A stretch of DNA of 64,000 bases from contig NZ_JAMJWG010000003.1 in assembly GCF_024435355.1 (NCBI RefSeq), forward strand, positions 638,054 to 702,053, written 5' to 3'. Position numbers and translations under genes: made by a program. The DNA is from Streptomyces odontomachi. Lineage in GTDB: Bacteria; Actinomycetota; Actinomycetes; Streptomycetales; Streptomycetaceae. The notes under the pieces are model-generated. The model saw only the letters and a program-made list of their open reading frames with translations. It did no database searches and was not told where the DNA came from. Each line of letters starts with the position of its first letter. The stretch's first letter is position 1. Shown piece after piece: positions 8,806 through 16,831 of this stretch.

Positions 8806-10208
8806 TGCGCGCAGGCAGGAGGAGCGGTCGCGGCGCTCGGTACCGTCGTGTGATGCGCACCGTGCGATGGCGTCTGCGGACGGGCCCGCACCTGCTGGTG
8901 CTCGACGTCGGCGCGGCGGTCGTCATGACGGTCGGGTACGGGGCCCTGGCCGGGCAGAGCGGGTCCGACGGCCTGCCCCACTTCGTCGGTCCGGCGTGGG
9001 TGGGCTGGCTGGTGGCGGTCGGCGTGGGCGCACCGCTGTCCGTTCGGCGACTGTTCCCGCTGCCCGCCCTGGCCGTGGTGCTGGCCGCTTCGGCGGCTGC
9101 GACGCTGCTCGACATCACCCGCGACCCCTACGTTTCCACGGCGCTGGCCGCGTACGCGGTGGCGCTCGTCGAGCCGGCTCGCCGTGCCGCCGCGGCGCTG
9201 GCCCTGACCCTGGCGGTCGCGGCGTTCGCGGTCATCACCGGTGAGGCGGCCCTGACGCCGTCCGGACCGTGGTCGGCAGCGGTCGGAACGTCGGCGCTGG
9301 TCTGGCTGGTGGTCGGTGCCGCGTGGGGCGCGGGCCGGGTGGTGCGGGAACGGCGCGCTCGGGCGGTTCGGCAGGAACTGCGGCTGGCGGAGGAGGCGCG
9401 GTCCGAGGAACGCCTGGACATCGCCCGGGAGTTGCACGACATCGTCTCGCACAGCCTCAGCGTGATCGTCGTCTCGGCGGCGGTCGCCGATCACGTCGCC
9501 GAGGAACGCCCCGAGGAGACCCGCGACGCCCTCCAGGCGATCGAGCGGACCGGCCGGGAGGCGCTCACGGAGATGCGGCGCGCGCTGGGGGTACTGCGCG
9601 GCGACGCAACCGATCAGCGCGCCCCCGGCGCACCGGAGACCGCACCGCCGCCCGGCCTCGACGACCTGCCGCGGCTCGTCCGGCGCGCCGAGCAGGCGGG
9701 CGTCCGTGTCGAACTCGGCACGCACGGTACGCATGGCGCGCACGGTACGCACGGCGCGCACGGCACGCGGCGCACGCAGCTGACCGCCGCGCTCTCCGCG
9801 GGGACCGCGCTGGCCGTGTACCGGATCGTTCAGGAGGCGCTGACGAACGTGGTCAAGCACGCCGGCGACGGCACGCACTGCCAGGTGACGATCACGGGGG
9901 ACGGGCAGGGCGGCGTGGCCGTCGAGGTGGTGGACGACGGCGCCGGACGTGCGGCCGGTTCCGACCGGGCGGGCCTCGACCGGGCGGACTTCAAGGGCGG
10001 TCACGGACTCGTGGGGATGCGCGAGCGCGTGATGATGTACGGCGGGACGCTGGCGGCGGGACCGCGGCCCGGCGGCGGCTTCACCGTCTCGGCCCGGCTG
10101 CCCCCGCCCGAACGTCCCTCGCCGGAACGTCCCTCGCCGGGGCCTCTCCCGCCGGAACCTGCGAACTCCACGAACGCCTGCCGAAAGGAAGGGACCGGGA
10201 CCGCATGA
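8802..10208 (+). CDS. NarL-type two-component sensor histidine kinase
   Basis: About 468 residues. The N-terminal half has four or five transmembrane helices. A dimerisation/phosphoacceptor segment of the HisKA_3 type follows (EERLDIARELHDIVSHSLSV, phospho-His near residue 210), then an HATPase domain (YRIVQEALTNVVKHAG; DDGAGRA; GHGLVGMRERV). A Gly-Thr/Ala-His repeat sits between the two. The partner is the adjacent LuxR-type regulator, whose start overlaps this stop as ATGA. ATG at 8802 overlaps the upstream membrane gene stop; ATG at 8853 would remove 17 residues and is an equally plausible start. The signal is not evident from sequence. Confidence 0.9.
   Translation: MMRAGRRSGRGARYRRVMRTVRWRLRTGPHLLVLDVGAAVVMTVGYGALAGQSGSDGLPHFVGPAWVGWLVAVGVGAPLSVRRLFPLPALAVVLAASAAATLLDITRDPYVSTALAAYAVALVEPARRAAAALALTLAVAAFAVITGEAALTPSGPWSAAVGTSALVWLVVGAAWGAGRVVRERRARAVRQELRLAEEARSEERLDIARELHDIVSHSLSVIVVSAAVADHVAEERPEETRDALQAIERTGREALTEMRRALGVLRGDATDQRAPGAPETAPPPGLDDLPRLVRRAEQAGVRVELGTHGTHGAHGTHGAHGTRRTQLTAALSAGTALAVYRIVQEALTNVVKHAGDGTHCQVTITGDGQGGVAVEVVDDGAGRAAGSDRAGLDRADFKGGHGLVGMRERVMMYGGTLAAGPRPGGGFTVSARLPPPERPSPERPSPGPLPPEPANSTNACRKEGTGTA
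9718..9768. repeat. 9-bp coding microsatellite in sensor kinase linker
   Basis: Tandem units like GGCGCGCAC / GGTACGCAC encode alternating Gly-Thr-His and Gly-Ala-His between the phosphoacceptor and ATP-binding domains. Length changes would alter inter-domain spacing without frameshift. Confidence 0.85.
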
Positions 10209-10891
10209 CCGATCCGATCCGGGTGCTCGTCGCCGACGACCAGCCCCTGCTCCGCCGCAGCTTCCGGCTGCTCGTCGACACGGCACCCGGGCTGACCGCC
10301 GTGGGCGAGGCCGGCACCGGCGCCGAGGCCGTCGAGCGGGTGCGGCAGCTCCACCCGGAGGTGGTGCTGATGGACATCAGGATGCCCGATCTGGACGGCA
10401 TCGAGGCGACCCGGCGGATAGCCGGATCAGCGGAGACCGCCGGCACCCGGATCCTCGTCCTCACCACCTTCGACCTCGACGAGTACGTGTACGGCGCGCT
10501 GCGCGCCGGGGCGGCCGGCTTCCTCCTCAAGGACACCTCCCCCGACGCCCTGTTGACGGGCATCCACACCGTCGCCGCCGGCGAGTCCCTCCTGGCGCCG
10601 TCGGTGACCCGCCGCCTCATCGCCGAGTTCGCCCGCCTCCCGCACGCGCACCGTGCGCCGGTCTCGTCGTTGCCGGACCTCACCGACCGCGAACGCGAGG
10701 TCCTGGTGCTGGTGGCCCGGGGCCTGTCCAACGCCGACATCGCGGCGTACCTGCACCTCAGCAACGGCACCGTGAAGACCTACATCGGCCGCCTGCTGAG
10801 CAAGTTGCGCGCGCGTGATCGCGCACAGCTGGTCATCAGCGCCTATGAGTCGGGGCTGGTGAGTGCCGGCCCTCAGCCGGCCGAGAGTTGA
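10205..10891 (+). CDS. LuxR/NarL-family response regulator
   Basis: 228 residues. The receiver domain has the acidic pocket D11-D12 and phospho-acceptor Asp57 (VVLMDIRMP), followed by LVLTTFD and LLKDTSP. The C-terminal LuxR-type helix-turn-helix is DLTDREREVLVLVARGLSN through GTVKTYIGRLLSKL. Expected to be phosphorylated by the kinase encoded immediately upstream and to bind DNA. ATG at 10205 overlaps the kinase stop (ATGA), so translation is coupled. Targets cannot be read from the window; the operon's own membrane protein is one candidate. Confidence 0.93.
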   Translation: MTDPIRVLVADDQPLLRRSFRLLVDTAPGLTAVGEAGTGAEAVERVRQLHPEVVLMDIRMPDLDGIEATRRIAGSAETAGTRILVLTTFDLDEYVYGALRAGAAGFLLKDTSPDALLTGIHTVAAGESLLAPSVTRRLIAEFARLPHAHRAPVSSLPDLTDREREVLVLVARGLSNADIAAYLHLSNGTVKTYIGRLLSKLRARDRAQLVISAYESGLVSAGPQPAES

Positions 10892-10954
10892 TTCCGGGAC
10901 GTGAGGGCGTCCACATACCGGCCAACTACCTTCATGTAAACGGCAGTTGATGTG

Positions 10955-10994
10955 CCGCGATCGCGGTGCGGAGTGTCCCGTTCGGGCACCGAAC
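10955..10994. promoter_or_regulatory. Two palindromes in the response regulator-DUF4157 gap
   Basis: CCGCGATCGCGG (10955-10966) is a perfect 12-base palindrome. GTTCGG-GCA-CCGAAC (10980-10994) is a short hairpin. Both lie upstream of the DUF4157 gene and could be operator or structural elements. Function is unknown. Confidence 0.35.
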
Positions 10995-11096
10995 AGTGCC
11001 CGCAGGCTCCTTGCCCAACGTGATCAGACTGGGCTGAACTTCACAGAGGCGCAGTTCGCTTGAGGTCCACCGGTGCCACGGGAGGTACTTGCGGCC

Positions 11097-11936
11097 ATGC
11101 AGGCCCACGATCACGATCACGACGCGACACGCCGGGCGAAGCCGGCCCGGCGATCATCTCCGTCCGCCAAGAGCCCTGCCCTGCCGGTGCGGAACCCGCT
11201 CGTGGTCGGCGACACGTCACCGGCGTCGATCCTCGCCCTGCAACGCACGGCCGGGAACGCCGCCGTCTCCCGGATGCTGCAACAGGCGCGGCACGCGCAC
11301 GGTCCCGGGTGCGGGCATCAGCCCTCGGAGCAGGGACAGCACCAGGACCAGCCGGTGAAGCCGGTGGCACCGGTACAGCGCAGCACCGCCGTGCACCAGG
11401 TGCTGAGCGGTGGTGGCCGACCGATGGACGGTCCGCTCAGGCAGGAGATGGAGGCCCGCATGGGCGCCGACTTCTCCGACGTCCGCCTCCACACCGACGC
11501 CGCGGCCAGGGCGTCGGCCGCCGAGCTGGGTGCGCGCGCCTACACGTCCGGCAACCACGTGGTGATCGGCGAGGGCGGAACCGACAGGCACACGCTCGCC
11601 CACGAGCTGACCCACGTCGTCCAGCAACGCCAAGGGCCCGTCGCCGGCACGGACAACGGGTCGGGTCTCCAGGTCTCCGACCCCGGCGACCGTTTCGAGC
11701 GCGCAGCGGAGGCCAACGCCCACGCCGTGATGGACCAGCCGATGCCGTCGGCGTCGTCCGCCGCCGGAGCCCGGGAGGGTGACCACCCGGTGCAGCGCGC
11801 CGAGGCGGACGGCGCCGTGCAGCGGGCGCCGAGCGAGTCGACCACGTTGCCGAATTCCGGCAGCTCCGGCGTGCCCACGGTGAGCAATGCGGACTTCATC
11901 GCCTGTATGGAGGCCGGTGGCGATCAAGAGGGGTGA
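11097..11936 (+). CDS. DUF4157-domain protein (HExxH zincin-like)
   Basis: 279 residues. The N-terminus is His/Asp-rich (MQAHDHDHDATRR). The middle carries the DUF4157 signature: PLRQEMEARMGADFSDVRLH, then AYTSGNHVVIGEGG, then the metalloprotease-like HELTHVVQQ near residue 168. The C-terminal third is low-complexity with repeated VQR motifs. DUF4157 proteins are often linked to extracellular contractile injection systems as cargo or processing enzymes, but no such structural genes lie in this window. Start chosen at ATG 11097, with GGGAGG at 11080-11085 upstream; GTG at 11073 is in frame. It stands alone after a two-component operon. Confidence 0.85.
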   Translation: MQAHDHDHDATRRAKPARRSSPSAKSPALPVRNPLVVGDTSPASILALQRTAGNAAVSRMLQQARHAHGPGCGHQPSEQGQHQDQPVKPVAPVQRSTAVHQVLSGGGRPMDGPLRQEMEARMGADFSDVRLHTDAAARASAAELGARAYTSGNHVVIGEGGTDRHTLAHELTHVVQQRQGPVAGTDNGSGLQVSDPGDRFERAAEANAHAVMDQPMPSASSAAGAREGDHPVQRAEADGAVQRAPSESTTLPNSGSSGVPTVSNADFIACMEAGGDQEG

Positions 11937-12017
11937 CGTCGAGTACGGGTAGTAGGGCGCCGTCCTGGCCCGCCCGGACCCGCCGGGTTCCTCGCGCGGC
12001 GCGGCGTGTCCTGTCCG

Positions 12018-14186
12018 TCAGCGCTTCCCTTCGGGGTGCCTTGCGGCCACGGGCAGCGCGGGCTCGGCACGTCCTTCCGCCTCGATGTGCAAGTGCGGGA
12101 GCCGGCGCAGCCATCGGGGCAGCGTCCAGTTCCGGTCGCCCAGGATGTACATGACGGCGGGTACGAGCAGGAAGCGCAGCAGGAAGGCGTCCAGCGCCAC
12201 CGCCGCAGCGAAGCCGATGCCGATCTGTTGGAACAGCAGTTGCCCGCCGAGCGCGAACGCCCCGAAGACGGCGATCATGATGACGGCGGCGCCGGTGATG
12301 ACGCCGCTGACCCGTCCCATGCCCTCGCGCACGGCCCGGGCGTTGTCGCGGTGGACGAGCCATTCCTCCTGCACGCGGGTGAGGAGGAACACCTGGTAGT
12401 CGGTGGAGAGACCGAAGACGATCGCGATCATCATGACGGGTACCGCGAAGCTGACCGGTGAGGGTGGCAGTCCGGTCAGGCCGTGCTGGAAGAGGAAGCC
12501 GACCAGGCCGAGGGCGGCACCGATGGACAGCAGGTTCAGCGCGGCGGCGGTGAGGGGGATCGCCAGGGAGCGGAAGACCACGAGCAGCAGGACGAACCCG
12601 ATCGCGAGGGTGACGGCGATGAAGGGCAGCAGCCGGCTGCTGAGCGCCGAGGACAGGTCGATGTAGCCGGCGGTCGGTCCGCCGACGTGCACGGCTATGT
12701 CGTTGCCGGCGACAGCGCGGGGGATCACCGTGTCGCGCAGCCGGTGCACCAGGTCTCCGGTGGCCGTGGCCTGCGGGGCGGTGGTCGGTACGACCGACAG
12801 CACGGCGGTGGTGACGGCCGGGTCGGTGCGCGGCGGGCTCACCGAGGCCACCCCGGGCTCGGCCGCGATCGTACGGGCGAGGTGGTCGAGGACCGTGACG
12901 TCGGAGGGGGACGGCAGCGTGGTGACGAGTTGCAGAGGCCCGTTGAAGCCCGGTCCGAATCCGTCGGCCAGCAGGTCGTAGGCCTTGCGGGTGGTGGTGT
13001 GGGAGGGGTCGGTGCCGGCGTCCGGATTGCCCTGGTGCAGGCCGAGGACCGGCAGCGCAAGCAGGAGCATCACGGCGGTCACCCCGACGGTGGCGATCCA
13101 CCGCCGGCGCTGTACCAGGTGTGCCCAGCGGCGGTAGCGCGGCGAGACGGCCGTGGCGGGGGTGAGCCGGCGGCCGGGCACGCGCAGGCTGTTGACCCGG
13201 TGGCCGAGCAGCGACAGCACCGCGGGGAGCAGGATGAGCGCCGCGGCCATGGTGAAGAACACCTCGATCGCGGACCCGACGGCGATCCCGCTGGTGACGC
13301 TCACCCCGAACAGCAGCAGCACCAGCAGCGCGAGCACCACGGTGGTGCCTGCGAACAGCACCGCCCGCCCTGAGGTGTTCATGGCCTCGGCGGCGGCCTG
13401 CTTCGGATCGTGGCCCTCGGCGAGCAGGGTGCGGAAGCGGGAGACGATGAACAGCGAGTAGTCGACGCCGACGCCGAGCGCGATCATCGACGCGATCCCC
13501 TCGGTGGCGCTGCCGATGTCCATGACGTGGGTGACCAGACCGGTCACGCTGATCCCGGCCCCGAGCGCTACAAGGACCGTCACCAGGGGCATCGCCATCG
13601 CCGTCACGGATCCGAACAGCACAAGGAGTACCAGCGCGGACGCCCCGAGGCCGATGGCCATCAGCGGGCCGGGTCCGGACGACCGGGCCTCGGCGACCGC
13701 CTGCCCGCCCAACTCCACTTGCAGCGCCGGCGTACGGGCCGACTGCGCGGTGTCGACCACAGCGCCGACAGCGGATTCGGGGAGGTCGTTCGCCGCCGCG
13801 TCGAAGGTGACCGTGGCGTATGCCGTCCTGCCATCACGCGAGATCGCCTGACCATGTGCCGCGTACGGGCTCTCGACGTGCGCCACGTGAGGGAGCGAGG
13901 CGACCTTCGCCAGCATCGGCTGTACACGCTCGCGCACCGCCGGATCGTCGACCGTGCCGGCAAAGGTGTGGAAGACGATCCGGTCGGCGTCGCCCGAGTC
14001 CGAGGGAAAGGCGCGCGCCGCGATGGACTGGGCCGTCTGCGAGTCGGACCGGGGGAAGGTGAACGCGTCCTGGTAGCTCGCGCCGCCGGCCGCCCTGCCC
14101 ACCCCGAAGAGCATGAGCACCAGCGTCACCCAGCCGCCGATGACCCACCAGCGGCGCCGTACCGCCCATCGCCCGAAGGCCCGCAT
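12018..14186 (-). CDS. MMPL/RND-family exporter
   Basis: 722 residues with the twofold RND layout: one N-terminal helix (WWVIGGWVTLVLMLFGVG), a large extracytoplasmic domain, five helices around 170-350, a second outer domain, then a final helical block (LLPFIAVTLAIGFVLLLVVF onwards). GVDYSLFIVSRFR and GLSTDYQVFLLTRVQEEW are the paired MMPL motifs with a membrane-embedded Asp. Such proteins export lipids, polyketides or drugs using the proton gradient. It is divergent from a TetR regulator with a strong inverted repeat between the starts, so it is probably repressed by it and induced by its substrate. Confidence 0.93.
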   Translation of the reverse strand: MRAFGRWAVRRRWWVIGGWVTLVLMLFGVGRAAGGASYQDAFTFPRSDSQTAQSIAARAFPSDSGDADRIVFHTFAGTVDDPAVRERVQPMLAKVASLPHVAHVESPYAAHGQAISRDGRTAYATVTFDAAANDLPESAVGAVVDTAQSARTPALQVELGGQAVAEARSSGPGPLMAIGLGASALVLLVLFGSVTAMAMPLVTVLVALGAGISVTGLVTHVMDIGSATEGIASMIALGVGVDYSLFIVSRFRTLLAEGHDPKQAAAEAMNTSGRAVLFAGTTVVLALLVLLLFGVSVTSGIAVGSAIEVFFTMAAALILLPAVLSLLGHRVNSLRVPGRRLTPATAVSPRYRRWAHLVQRRRWIATVGVTAVMLLLALPVLGLHQGNPDAGTDPSHTTTRKAYDLLADGFGPGFNGPLQLVTTLPSPSDVTVLDHLARTIAAEPGVASVSPPRTDPAVTTAVLSVVPTTAPQATATGDLVHRLRDTVIPRAVAGNDIAVHVGGPTAGYIDLSSALSSRLLPFIAVTLAIGFVLLLVVFRSLAIPLTAAALNLLSIGAALGLVGFLFQHGLTGLPPSPVSFAVPVMMIAIVFGLSTDYQVFLLTRVQEEWLVHRDNARAVREGMGRVSGVITGAAVIMIAVFGAFALGGQLLFQQIGIGFAAAVALDAFLLRFLLVPAVMYILGDRNWTLPRWLRRLPHLHIEAEGRAEPALPVAARHPEGKR

Positions 14187-14205
14187 GGATCCCCCCAGAA
14201 ACTAA

Positions 14206-14256
14206 ACGGTCCGTTCTCTATCTTGGGTACCGTAGCATCAATAGAGAACGGACCGT
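14206..14256. promoter_or_regulatory. Inverted-repeat operator between MMPL exporter and TetR gene
   Basis: Perfect 16-base arms, ACGGTCCGTTCTCTAT (14206-14221) and its complement (14241-14256), flank 19 bases. Each arm contains an ACGG-N-CCGT half palindrome, the usual look of a TetR site. The 19-base spacer probably contains core promoter elements for both directions. Confidence 0.8.
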
Positions 14257-14330
14257 ACCCACCCGGCGTCGGACTGCCGTCCTTGCTACGGTCAGCGGTC
14301 AACAGCAGCGGAATCCGGGAGGTGCGGACT

Positions 14331-14972
14331 GTGGCCGAGCCCGCCGAGTGGACCGCGGCGGCTGATCACCGCAAGGGTCCGCGACGCCGTGGCGAGGAGC
14401 TTCGCGCCGCGATCCTGGACGCGACCATCGCCGAGCTCAGCGAGGTCGGCTACGCCAAGCTGGCGATGGAGCGGGTCGCCGCCCGCGCCCGCACCAGCAA
14501 GGCCTCGCTCTACAGCCGGTGGCCCAACCGGGCCGAACTGGTCGTCGCCGCGCTACGGCACCACGGCGGCCCCCCGCTGGCGGGACCTGCGGACACCGGC
14601 AGCCTGCGCGAGGACGTGCTGGCACTGCTGCGGCACGGCGCGAAGAGCCTCAACGGGCTCTTCGGCGAGGCGGTCCGAGGCCTGATGGCCGAGAGCCTGA
14701 CCAGCCCCGAGGACACCGAGAACCTACGCGCCAACATGTTCACCTCCCGCAACCGCCTCATGCGCGAGATCCTCGAACGCGCCGCGGCCCGCGGCGAGAT
14801 CGCAGAAGACGCGATCAAACCCCAGGTGATCAGCTTCGCCCCGGCCCTGGTCGACTACCACTTCCTGGTCCGCGGCGCCCCGATCCCCGACGAGGTCCTC
14901 ACCACCATCGTCGACGACCTGCTGCTTCCCCTCCTGACACCCACCGCTCCCGACAGGAACGCGCGCCCATAG
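14331..14972 (+). CDS. TetR-family transcriptional regulator
   Basis: 213 residues. The N-terminal TetR helix-turn-helix is RGEELRAAILDATIAELSEV...AKLAMERVAARARTSKASLYSRW. The C-terminal part resembles the TetR_C_16/AcrR-like ligand domain. GTG at 14331 is preceded by GGGAGG at 14317-14322, 8 bases upstream. It is divergent from the MMPL exporter and probably represses both genes through the inverted repeat at 14206-14256. The ligand is unknown but is likely to be an exporter substrate. Confidence 0.93.
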   Translation: MAEPAEWTAAADHRKGPRRRGEELRAAILDATIAELSEVGYAKLAMERVAARARTSKASLYSRWPNRAELVVAALRHHGGPPLAGPADTGSLREDVLALLRHGAKSLNGLFGEAVRGLMAESLTSPEDTENLRANMFTSRNRLMREILERAAARGEIAEDAIKPQVISFAPALVDYHFLVRGAPIPDEVLTTIVDDLLLPLLTPTAPDRNARP

Positions 14973-14989
14973 CCAGGGAGCCAGGGGCC

Positions 14990-15502
14990 TCACGTGGCTG
15001 TCCGCCCCTCTCCTGGACCGGCGCCCAGCGCCAGCTCCGCGAACACCGTCTTCCCGACGACGCGGGGCGCGGCGCCCCACCGGTGCGCCAGGTGGTCGAC
15101 GACGATGAGCCCGCGCCCGAAGGTGTCGGAGTCCCCCGGGCTCCGCGGCCGTAGCGGACGGTCACCGCGCGCGTCGCTGACCTCGATCCGGAGGATGTCC
15201 TCGGTCAGCACGAGGCGTACCTGGAAGAGACGTTCCCGAACGCCGCCGTGCAGCAGGGCGTTGGCGCCCAGCTCGCTGACGATCAGAGCGACGGACTCGG
15301 CGTGGCCGCCGTGCCCCCATTCGGTGACGAGGCGCTCGGCGCGCCGGCGGGCGAGGCTCACGCTGCGGGCGTTGGGCGTGTAGTTCAACGCGTCTTCCCG
15401 GAGGACGGGACCGGGTACGGCCGCGGGCATCGGGGTCACCGCGACGTACTCGACCTCGACGTCACCGTCGCCCCGTGCCTCACCCTCGTGAACTGCGGTC
15501 AT
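14990..15502 (-). CDS. RsbW-like ATP-binding protein (HATPase_c)
   Basis: 170 residues. A disordered, acidic N-terminus leads into a single GHKL ATPase domain: VALIVSELGANALLHG (N-box), LRIEVSDARGDRPLRP (G1), TFGRGLIVVDHLAHRWG (G2). It has no dimerisation/His domain, so it is an anti-sigma/anti-anti-sigma type kinase of the kind abundant in streptomycetes. ATG at 15502 has GAGGAGG 6 bases upstream. It is divergent from a WhiJ-like/DUF397 pair, the same trio found around the abaA and whiJ loci of S. coelicolor, where such clusters influence development and antibiotic production. Specific partner not known. Confidence 0.87.
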   Translation of the reverse strand: MTAVHEGEARGDGDVEVEYVAVTPMPAAVPGPVLREDALNYTPNARSVSLARRRAERLVTEWGHGGHAESVALIVSELGANALLHGGVRERLFQVRLVLTEDILRIEVSDARGDRPLRPRSPGDSDTFGRGLIVVDHLAHRWGAAPRVVGKTVFAELALGAGPGEGRTAT

Positions 15503-15696
15503 GCCGCGCCTCCTCGTGTACGGATCCGGTGCCCGGTGCGGCGACGTCGGGGTACGGGGCGGTGGCTCGCCGGCCGGCCCGGGGCGTTCCGGGCAGCACG
15601 GTGCGCTTCCGCCAAGCGACGGCGCTCTGCGAGCGGTTGGACACTCAACGTAGCGATAGAGCAACTGTGAGGGCAAGTAGCTCCGAGATATTTGCC

Positions 15697-15710
15697 GAGA
15701 CAATTGTCTC
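15697..15710. promoter_or_regulatory. Perfect palindrome upstream of the WhiJ-like regulator
   Basis: GAGACAATTGTCTC is a 14-base perfect palindrome, AT-rich for this genome, about 36-50 bases before the regulator start. It lies in the divergent intergenic region and is a good candidate operator for the helix-turn-helix protein. Confidence 0.6.
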
Positions 15711-15745
15711 CATGCTTCGACGCTCTGCTGTGGATGGGGGACACT

Positions 15746-16630
15746 GTGTGCGTGAAGGGATCACCTCAACTCGGAAATCGGACGTCCACCGTTCTGGGGC
15801 GCCGGCTCGGCAGCGAGCTGTTGCGGCTGCGGGTCGTGTCTGGGAAGACCCAGGTCCAGGCTGCTGAAGTACTCGGCGCGACCAACTCGAAGATCGTGAA
15901 GATGGAGCGCGGCTGGGTGCCGATGCGGGATCTGGACGTCAAGGCCCTGTGTGAGCTCTATGCCGCAGATCAGGAGACCTCGGAAGGACTGCTCAACCTG
16001 GCCCGGCTCGATCGGGATCGCCGAAGGGCGAAGGGGTGGTGGCAGCACCCGCCGCATGCCGGTGGTCTGACGGAGTACATCGCCATGGAGGATGCAGCCA
16101 CCTCGGTGCGGACGTGGCAGCTTTCACTGATTCCAGGTCTGCTGCAAACGCCGGAGTACGTGAGGGCGCTGGTGGTCAGCGATGGTATGCGTCAAAATCC
16201 CGAGGATATCGAGCGGGTAGTCGAGGTACGGAGGAGAAGACAGGCCCGGCTTGGTGGGGAGAACCCTCTTCAGCTGCGGGTGGTGATCTGGGAGGGTGCA
16301 CTACGTCAGCTTGTAGGTGGCCCAGGGGTGATGGGGCGACAGCTTGAGCATCTGCTGGAGCTGAGCCAGCTGTCGAACGTGTGCCTCCAGGTACTGCCGT
16401 TCCAGTCCGGTGGACATCCCTGCGTGAGCGGTTCGTTCACGATCCTCTCGTTCGCCGAACCCGGGGCAGTGGACGTGGTTCACGCCGACACCATGACCTC
16501 CACCGTGTGGGTCGAGAACGACGAGGGCCCGGCGTATCGCGCGTATTTCGACAGCACGGCGGAACTCAGTCTTCCGCCAGATAAGTCGCTCGACTTGATC
16601 AAAGAGATCAGCCAAGGGATGGAAGCGTGA
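15746..16630 (+). CDS. XRE-family regulator with DUF5753 (WhiJ-like)
   Basis: About 294 residues. An N-terminal XRE helix-turn-helix (LGRRLGSELLRLRVVSGKTQVQAAEVLG, NSKIVKMERG) is followed by a DUF5753/Scr1-type domain (YIAMEDAATSVRTWQLSLIPGLLQTPEYVRAL; LQVLPFQSGGHPCVSGSFTIL). These proteins pair with a small DUF397 protein, which here starts inside this stop (GTGA). The pair resembles a toxin-antitoxin-like or developmental switch; in S. coelicolor WhiJ represses sporulation until relieved. GTG at 15746 is chosen because GGGGG ends 5 bases before it; ATG 15734 and GTG 15752 are alternatives. Codon choice is somewhat less GC-biased than neighbours. Confidence 0.88.
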   Translation: MCVKGSPQLGNRTSTVLGRRLGSELLRLRVVSGKTQVQAAEVLGATNSKIVKMERGWVPMRDLDVKALCELYAADQETSEGLLNLARLDRDRRRAKGWWQHPPHAGGLTEYIAMEDAATSVRTWQLSLIPGLLQTPEYVRALVVSDGMRQNPEDIERVVEVRRRRQARLGGENPLQLRVVIWEGALRQLVGGPGVMGRQLEHLLELSQLSNVCLQVLPFQSGGHPCVSGSFTILSFAEPGAVDVVHADTMTSTVWVENDEGPAYRAYFDSTAELSLPPDKSLDLIKEISQGMEA

Positions 16631-16824
16631 CCGAGTTCAGATTCATGAAGTCCAGCTACAGCGGTGGCAAGGATGCGCAGGAATGCGTCGAAGTCGCCCG
16701 CAACATACCCGGCCTCATAGCCGTCCGGGACTCCAAGGCGCCGGACGGCCCCCTGATACGGGTCGCACCTGGTGCGTGGGAGGACTTCGTTCAGGGAACC
16801 GTCACCGCTGACGAGGAGCGCTGA
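16627..16824 (+). CDS. DUF397-domain protein (WhiJ/XRE partner)
   Basis: 65 residues, essentially the whole DUF397 domain: FMKSSYSGGKDAQECVEVAR, then IAVRDSKAPDGPLIRVAPGAWEDFV. DUF397 proteins occur beside DUF5753 XRE regulators and probably bind them to modulate DNA binding. GTG at 16627 overlaps the upstream stop by 4 bases, implying coupled translation. It ends 8 bases before the converging kinase gene. Confidence 0.92.
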   Translation: MTEFRFMKSSYSGGKDAQECVEVARNIPGLIAVRDSKAPDGPLIRVAPGAWEDFVQGTVTADEER

Positions 16825-16831
16825 ACGCCAG

